From an uncultured Eubacteriales bacterium (GTDB lineage Bacteria; Bacillota; Clostridia; Oscillospirales; Acutalibacteraceae): a stretch of 64,000 nt of DNA. A model generated the notes under the pieces. The model worked only from the letters and a program-made list of their open reading frames with translations, was not told the origin of the DNA and did no database searches. The DNA is taken from contig CAJUDG010000007.1 in NCBI GenBank assembly GCA_910584745.1, positions 86,664 to 150,663 on the forward strand, read 5' to 3'. The position numbers and the translations under genes were made by a program. Below are positions 59,684-64,000 of the stretch, one piece after another. Position 1 is the stretch's first letter; each line of letters begins with the position of its first letter.

Positions 59684-59693
59684 AAAGACAAAA

Positions 59694-59732
59694 ACGCGCC
59701 CGAAAACCGTCACCGGCGGCTTTCGGGCGCGT
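59694..59732 (-). terminator. Terminator of the EamA transporter gene
   Basis: A 12-bp stem ACGCGCCCGAAA / TTTCGGGCGCGT around a 15-nt loop; on the minus strand it is followed by TTTTGTCTTTTT. Confidence 0.8.
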
Positions 59733-59735
59733 GTC

Positions 59736-60599
59736 TTATATCAGCATCACAAGGGTGCCAAGGACCACCGCGAGTAGTCCGGCGGCGGCTTTCTTTGAGA
59801 GCTTCTCGTGGAAGACGAAGTAGGAGAAGGCCACGGTCACAAGGATACTCAGCTTGTCGATAGGCACCACCACGCTGGCCGGGCCCTCCTGAAGGGCCCT
59901 ATAGTAGCACAGCCATGACCCGCCTGTGGCAAGGCCCGAAAGGCAGATGAACATGAGCTCCCGTCTGGGTATGCCGGAGATCTTTGGCAGCTTGCCCTCT
60001 ATAAGCACCATGAGCCAGGCCATTATGAGCACCACCCCGGTGCGTATGGCCGTGCCCAGGTTCGACTCCACCCCGGAGATGCCCGCCTTGCCCAGAATGG
60101 AGGTGAGGCTCGCGAACACCGCCGACCCCAGGGCGTACCAGAACCAGCCTATGCCCTTGCCGGCCCGGGGCGGCGCCGCGTCCTTCTTCTCTATCATCAG
60201 GAAGGTCCCCGCGCCGATAAGCACCACGCCCAGGCCTTTCGCAAGGCTGACGCCCTCCCCAAGGATGATGAAGGCCAAAATGATGGTCAGCACCACGCTG
60301 GACTTGTCGATGGGCACCACCTTGTTGATGTCGCCAAGCTGCAGGGCCTTGAAATAGCAAAGCCATGAGGCCCCCGTAGCAAGGCCCGACAGTATAAGGA
60401 ACAGCCAGGTCCAGCCCCCGATGGACGCGATATCCCCCAATGAGCCCGCCAGCAGCACCATCACCCAGGAAAACAGCAGCACCACCACGGTGCGTATGGC
60501 CGTGGCGACGGTGGAGTCCGTTTTGCGTATGCCGCACTTGGCGAGTATGGCCGTGGCCCCGGCGAAAAGCGCAGAGCCGAAGGCGAATATGATCCACAT
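59736..60599 (-). CDS. EamA/DMT family transporter
   Basis: About 287 residues with ten hydrophobic helices in two EamA repeats; the two halves repeat the pattern SALFAGATAILAKCGI / SAVFASLTSILGKAGI and GLATGASWLCYFKAL / GLATGGSWLCYYRAL. Members export or import metabolites such as amino acids; substrate unknown. ATG 60599 has TTGGGGATG upstream. Confidence 0.9.
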   Translation of the reverse strand: MWIIFAFGSALFAGATAILAKCGIRKTDSTVATAIRTVVVLLFSWVMVLLAGSLGDIASIGGWTWLFLILSGLATGASWLCYFKALQLGDINKVVPIDKSSVVLTIILAFIILGEGVSLAKGLGVVLIGAGTFLMIEKKDAAPPRAGKGIGWFWYALGSAVFASLTSILGKAGISGVESNLGTAIRTGVVLIMAWLMVLIEGKLPKISGIPRRELMFICLSGLATGGSWLCYYRALQEGPASVVVPIDKLSILVTVAFSYFVFHEKLSKKAAAGLLAVVLGTLVMLI

Positions 60600-60708
60600 T
60601 ATATCATCCCCAAATCTATGTATCGCAGAAAATATGACAACAAAAATGGTACTACATTTTCCCTCCCGTGTCAATACCGCCCGGGGCCCGGAAACTTCCT
60701 TTTAGGGC

Positions 60709-60736
60709 TTGACACCGAACGGCAAATGGCTATAAT
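60709..60736 (+). promoter_or_regulatory. Promoter of the repeat protein gene
   Basis: TTGACA (60709-60714), 16-bp spacer, TATAAT (60731-60736), about 60 bp before the start codon. Confidence 0.65.
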
Positions 60737-60795
60737 ATATATTGGTAAGTTATATTGTGAAATGCCTGAGAGATCACAGAGAAAGATGTGGTATT

Positions 60796-63700
60796 ATGAT
60801 GATAAATAAACGCGATCCCCAGCGCCGCGGGCCCTTAAGGTGCCTTTGCGTTATGCTCTGTATGCTTATTGTGCTCATGCCGGGCGCGGATGTGCTGACG
60901 ATGAGGGCTTGGGGGGCGGCAACATATACGGTTACTTTCCATGCTAATGGGGGAAAGTTTGGTACGACAGCTTCTGCAAAGGAAACATCTGAAAAAACAG
61001 TAACAGAAGGAAAAACTGTTACTGCCCCCTCAACTGTACCGAGCAGGACTGGGTATGCATTTACTAAAGGCGAGTGGTATACTGATCCAGATTGTACGAC
61101 TAAATGGACTTTGGGCACGGGCGGCGACACGGTGACGAGTGATATGACCCTTTATGCCAAGTGGGAGCCGAAAACGTATACGGTAAAATTTTGGCTAGGC
61201 ACTAGTGCTAGCGGAACCCCATATAAAACGATAGAGAATCAAGTTTATGGTACGTTGCTGTCAGAACCTGTCGATAACCCCGCTAAAGTGGGCAATACCT
61301 TTGATGGATGGTATACCAGCACTAAATATGAGCAAGAAGTGAAGCTTAACGAGCCATTCGAGCCCGAAGTGACCTCTACTGCTACAACGGTCAATTTGTT
61401 TGCCAAGTGGAATGTGAACTCTTATAAGGTGACCTTTGATTTGCTGTATGACAATAAAACTGAGGATGAAATGATACCGTTTGACAGTACCATCACCAAA
61501 ACGCCGGAGAGATACGGTTATAAATTCGATGGGTGGTACAAGAGCACTGAATTTACTACAAGTGATAAATGGTCCCCTACGGCTAAGATGCCCGCAAATA
61601 GCATGACTTTATATGCCAAGTGGACCCCCAATAAGTATAAGGTAACTTTCGATTCACAGGGCGGCACCAGCGTCACGGCCCAAACTATAGAGTATGGCAG
61701 CAAATGTACGCTAAAGACGCCTACGAAAACCGGCTACACCCTCGTCGGCTGGTACAGAAATGCGGAGTGCACGGAGGAACAGAAGTGGGATTTTGATAAG
61801 GACGTTGTGACCGAGGCGATTACGCTTTACGCAAAGTGGACGACGAGTGTCTACACAGTGGAATTTAACACTGGGGAAGGCGGCAGCATTGTCGACCCAC
61901 AGAAGATAACCCATGGCGGAACGGTGACGAGGCCGTCGGACCCGACCATGGAGCATTTTGATTTTGACAAGTGGGTCAAGGGGACTGGCACCAGCGCCTA
62001 CAATTTTGACACTGCGGTGACGGCGGATTTTACCCTTGTTGCCAAGTGGACAGACCATATGTATATCGTGGCTTTTGACTCGACAGGCGGGAGCGAGGTT
62101 AAGGACAAAACAGCGAAGTATAATAACACGGTGACGAAGCCCAGTAACCCCACAAGAACAGGGTATACGTTTGCGGGGTGGTATAAGGATGAGGATTGTA
62201 CTACCGGCCAGGAGTGGAGCTTTGACACGCCGGTGACGGGAGATGTTACCCTGTACGCCAAGTGGACGGCGAAAACGTATGATGTGAATTTTCGCATGTC
62301 CGGCAGTACAACCGGTAAAATATATAGGACAGTAAAGGGCCACACCTATGGCACAGAGCTGAATAAGCCCGTGGACCCAACCCAAACAGGCTATAAATTT
62401 GCGGAGTGGTACGAAGATACTCAATGTACAAAGCCGTGGGATTTTACAAAACCGTTTACACCGGCGGTGAGTTCGAGTACAACTTCCGTCAATATATATG
62501 CCAAATGGACCATCAATTCCTATACTGTGACCATTGACCCAAAGAACGGTACGCAGCCAACGTCTCAGAATGTGGAGTATGACAAGGCTGTCGAAGCGCC
62601 GGAGGAGCCAAGCAAGGAGGGCTATACCTTCGCGGGCTGGTGGTACGAGGTAAAAACGGATGAGAATACAAAAGAGGAAAAGAAGTGGACTTTCGGCACA
62701 TCCGGCACGAAAGTGCAGGGCGCAGTGACTATATATGCCAAATGGCAGACCGATGTCGTTTTCGATTATAACGGCGGTACCTATAACGGCGCTAAGTCAA
62801 AGACCATCGTTAAGTATGAGGGGGACTTGATTCCAGAAGGCGACAAACCAAAGCCCACAAGGACAGGATATACCTTGGCTGGATGGTGCAAGAACGAGGA
62901 ATGCACTGAGGACTGGGATTTTGCCAAGGATACCGTGACTAAGGGTACTACCCTTTACGCCAAGTGGACGGCAAACGGAGTTAAGGTGACATTTAATTAT
63001 AGCAGCGGCACAGTTGGAGGCAACACATCGGAAGTGATAAATGTTCCGTTTGGCGAAAAGATTCAACGACCGCAATATACGCCTACCAGGGATAAATATA
63101 AGTTTGTCGACTGGGTAACCTCGAGCGGCGGTACGATACTGTACGATTTTTCACAGTCTATTTCCAAAACCACTGCCATAACTATCTATGCGAAGTGGGA
63201 AAGTGCGTCCAAAGATAATATATATATTATCAACTTCAACAAAAACGGTCACGGAAGTACGACCAGTAAAACAGGTCTTGCATCGGGCCAGACTATTGAC
63301 AAGCCCGCCGACCCCACCGCAGAGGGCTATACCTTCGGCGGTTGGTACAAGGAAGCGGAGTGTAATAATGCCTGGAACTTCGATACTGACACGGTTCAGA
63401 AAAGCCAGATACTCTACGCCAAGTGGACCATAAACACTTACACGGTGAGCTTCGATACTCAAGGCGGCAGCGCTGTCCCTGTGCAGAGGGCTCAGCATAA
63501 CGGAAAAGTCACGAAACCAGATGACCCCACAAGAGAGGGTTACACTTTTGACAGATGGTACAAAGAGCAAGAGTGTACAAACATCTGGGATTTTGAGACG
63601 GACGTGGTGACAGATAACACCACGCTCTACGCCAAGTGGACAGAGGTTGTTGTTGCGCCCGAGAAGTACACGGTAAGCTTCAACCTCAACGGCCATGGCA

Positions 63701-64000
63701 GCACGATAGATTCTATAACGGACGTAGTAAGCGGCAGCACGATAGCCGTGCCCGCAGCACCGACAGCGGAAGGCTACACCTTCGGCGGCTGGTACAAGGA
63801 CGCAGCGTGCAGTGCCGGACAGGAGTGGGACTTCGATACCGGCACAGTGTCGGCGGACGTTACGCTCTACGCCAAATGGACGATTAAGAGTTACCAGGTA
63901 AACTTCGACACGCAAGGCGGCAGCGCTGTCCCTGTGCAGAGGGCGCAGCATAACGGAAAAGTCACGAAACCAGATGACCCCACAAGAGAGGGTTACACTT
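60796..64000 (+). CDS. Large secreted protein of Listeria-Bacteroides (InlB B-type) repeats, 3' end outside window
   Basis: At least 1068 residues, open at the window edge. A signal peptide (basic start INKRDPQRRGPLR, hydrophobic stretch to about 35, AWGA near 43) precedes about 13 complete repeats of roughly 65-80 residues, each with a YTVTFD-like start, an EGYTFxGWYK-like middle and an LYAKWT end; a fourteenth begins at the edge. Such repeats occur in surface or secreted adhesins. Start ATG 60796 (or 60799). Base composition is clearly lower in GC than the neighbours. The C-terminal anchor is not seen. Confidence 0.92.
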   Translation, partial: MMINKRDPQRRGPLRCLCVMLCMLIVLMPGADVLTMRAWGAATYTVTFHANGGKFGTTASAKETSEKTVTEGKTVTAPSTVPSRTGYAFTKGEWYTDPDCTTKWTLGTGGDTVTSDMTLYAKWEPKTYTVKFWLGTSASGTPYKTIENQVYGTLLSEPVDNPAKVGNTFDGWYTSTKYEQEVKLNEPFEPEVTSTATTVNLFAKWNVNSYKVTFDLLYDNKTEDEMIPFDSTITKTPERYGYKFDGWYKSTEFTTSDKWSPTAKMPANSMTLYAKWTPNKYKVTFDSQGGTSVTAQTIEYGSKCTLKTPTKTGYTLVGWYRNAECTEEQKWDFDKDVVTEAITLYAKWTTSVYTVEFNTGEGGSIVDPQKITHGGTVTRPSDPTMEHFDFDKWVKGTGTSAYNFDTAVTADFTLVAKWTDHMYIVAFDSTGGSEVKDKTAKYNNTVTKPSNPTRTGYTFAGWYKDEDCTTGQEWSFDTPVTGDVTLYAKWTAKTYDVNFRMSGSTTGKIYRTVKGHTYGTELNKPVDPTQTGYKFAEWYEDTQCTKPWDFTKPFTPAVSSSTTSVNIYAKWTINSYTVTIDPKNGTQPTSQNVEYDKAVEAPEEPSKEGYTFAGWWYEVKTDENTKEEKKWTFGTSGTKVQGAVTIYAKWQTDVVFDYNGGTYNGAKSKTIVKYEGDLIPEGDKPKPTRTGYTLAGWCKNEECTEDWDFAKDTVTKGTTLYAKWTANGVKVTFNYSSGTVGGNTSEVINVPFGEKIQRPQYTPTRDKYKFVDWVTSSGGTILYDFSQSISKTTAITIYAKWESASKDNIYIINFNKNGHGSTTSKTGLASGQTIDKPADPTAEGYTFGGWYKEAECNNAWNFDTDTVQKSQILYAKWTINTYTVSFDTQGGSAVPVQRAQHNGKVTKPDDPTREGYTFDRWYKEQECTNIWDFETDVVTDNTTLYAKWTEVVVAPEKYTVSFNLNGHGSTIDSITDVVSGSTIAVPAAPTAEGYTFGGWYKDAACSAGQEWDFDTGTVSADVTLYAKWTIKSYQVNFDTQGGSAVPVQRAQHNGKVTKPDDPTREGYT
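60919..63890 (+). repeat. Coding tandem repeats (about 195-240 bp units)
   Basis: Thirteen units, each ending with codons for (F/Y/V)AKW near 61146, 61395, 61620, 61842, 62046, 62262, 62508, 62745, 62964, 63198, 63423, 63639 and 63879. The segments from about 63445 and 63900 are nearly identical for about 100 bp, 456 bp apart, pointing to a recent duplication of a two-unit block. Confidence 0.85.

Noticed and set aside
60759..60809. Short ORF MPERSQRKMWYYDDK overlapping the repeat protein start
   Set aside because: No ribosome site and 15 codons only; could be a leader peptide but there is no support.
60796..64000. CRISPR-like array
   Set aside because: The regular repeats are coding, vary in sequence, and keep one reading frame; there are no spacers and no cas genes.

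Overview
The window reads as chromosome from an anaerobic, Gram-positive gut-type Clostridia, most likely in the Oscillospiraceae/Ruminococcaceae range. This is inference from several things seen: GC-rich genes with strong AGGAGG ribosome sites and frequent GTG/TTG starts, sigma-A type promoters, lipoprotein signals, glycogen and galactoside enzymes, an ECF vitamin transporter part under a cobalamin riboswitch, and a yjdF riboswitch. No rRNA, tRNA, CRISPR array, IS element or prophage structural block was recognised.

Layout. 0-3.2 kb: truncated methyltransferase, SGNH hydrolase behind a triple GTATAC motif, phosphatase, acetyltransferase and an XRE regulator. 3.3-6.4 kb: tex and a phosphoesterase. 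6.4-11.7 kb: a minus-strand operon led by GH2 beta-galactosidase. 11.9-21.7 kb: a fused double glycosyltransferase, secA, a lipoprotein, a hexapeptide acyltransferase, an FHA-FtsW fusion and a small P-loop protein. 21.8-26.8 kb: glgP, malQ and ilvE on the minus strand. 26.9-31.9 kb: mntP, NUDIX, flavodoxin-like protein, yebC, the yjdF riboswitch with yjdF, an AT-rich two-gene cassette between duplicated terminators, and a TraX-like protein. 32-41.4 kb: lipoprotein, membrane protein, a DUF5054/DUF4091 glycan pair, a chemoreceptor, M18 aminopeptidase and YbjQ. 41.6-46.9 kb: NCS2 permease, a three-unit array of small BECR-like nuclease genes alternating with a structured RNA, then htpG. 46.9-53.4 kb: CPBP protease, tadA, the cobalamin-regulated pair, nagB and a RecD2-type helicase. 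53.4-64 kb: small XRE regulators, a compact type I toxin-antitoxin-like locus, an ABC-F gene behind an attenuator-like leader, a hybrid histidine kinase, a metalloprotease-like protein, an EamA transporter, and the start of a large secreted repeat protein that runs off the window.

Two loci stand out. At 43.1-44.9 kb three paralogous small nuclease-like ORFs are interleaved with three copies of a roughly 145-160 nt RNA. Each RNA has its own promoter built into the 3' end of the preceding ORF and ends in a hairpin before the next gene. The copies show compensatory changes in the closing stem and in a predicted loop-loop (kissing) helix. The promoter-RNA-hairpin-nuclease order resembles type III toxin-antitoxin loci, but neither the RNA nor the protein is ToxI/ToxN-like, so this is the best candidate for an undescribed system. 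At 54.4-54.74 kb a 36-residue hydrophobic/basic peptide is encoded on an mRNA whose two ends are complementary. A convergent antisense promoter makes a short RNA over its 3' end, which is the classic layout of a type I toxin-antitoxin module.

Elsewhere the genes are mostly carbohydrate use (lacZ, glgP, malQ, nagB, DUF5054/DUF4091), envelope and secretion (secA, glycosyltransferase, FtsW-like, lipoproteins) and housekeeping. All functional calls come from motif recognition by eye; no database search was run.
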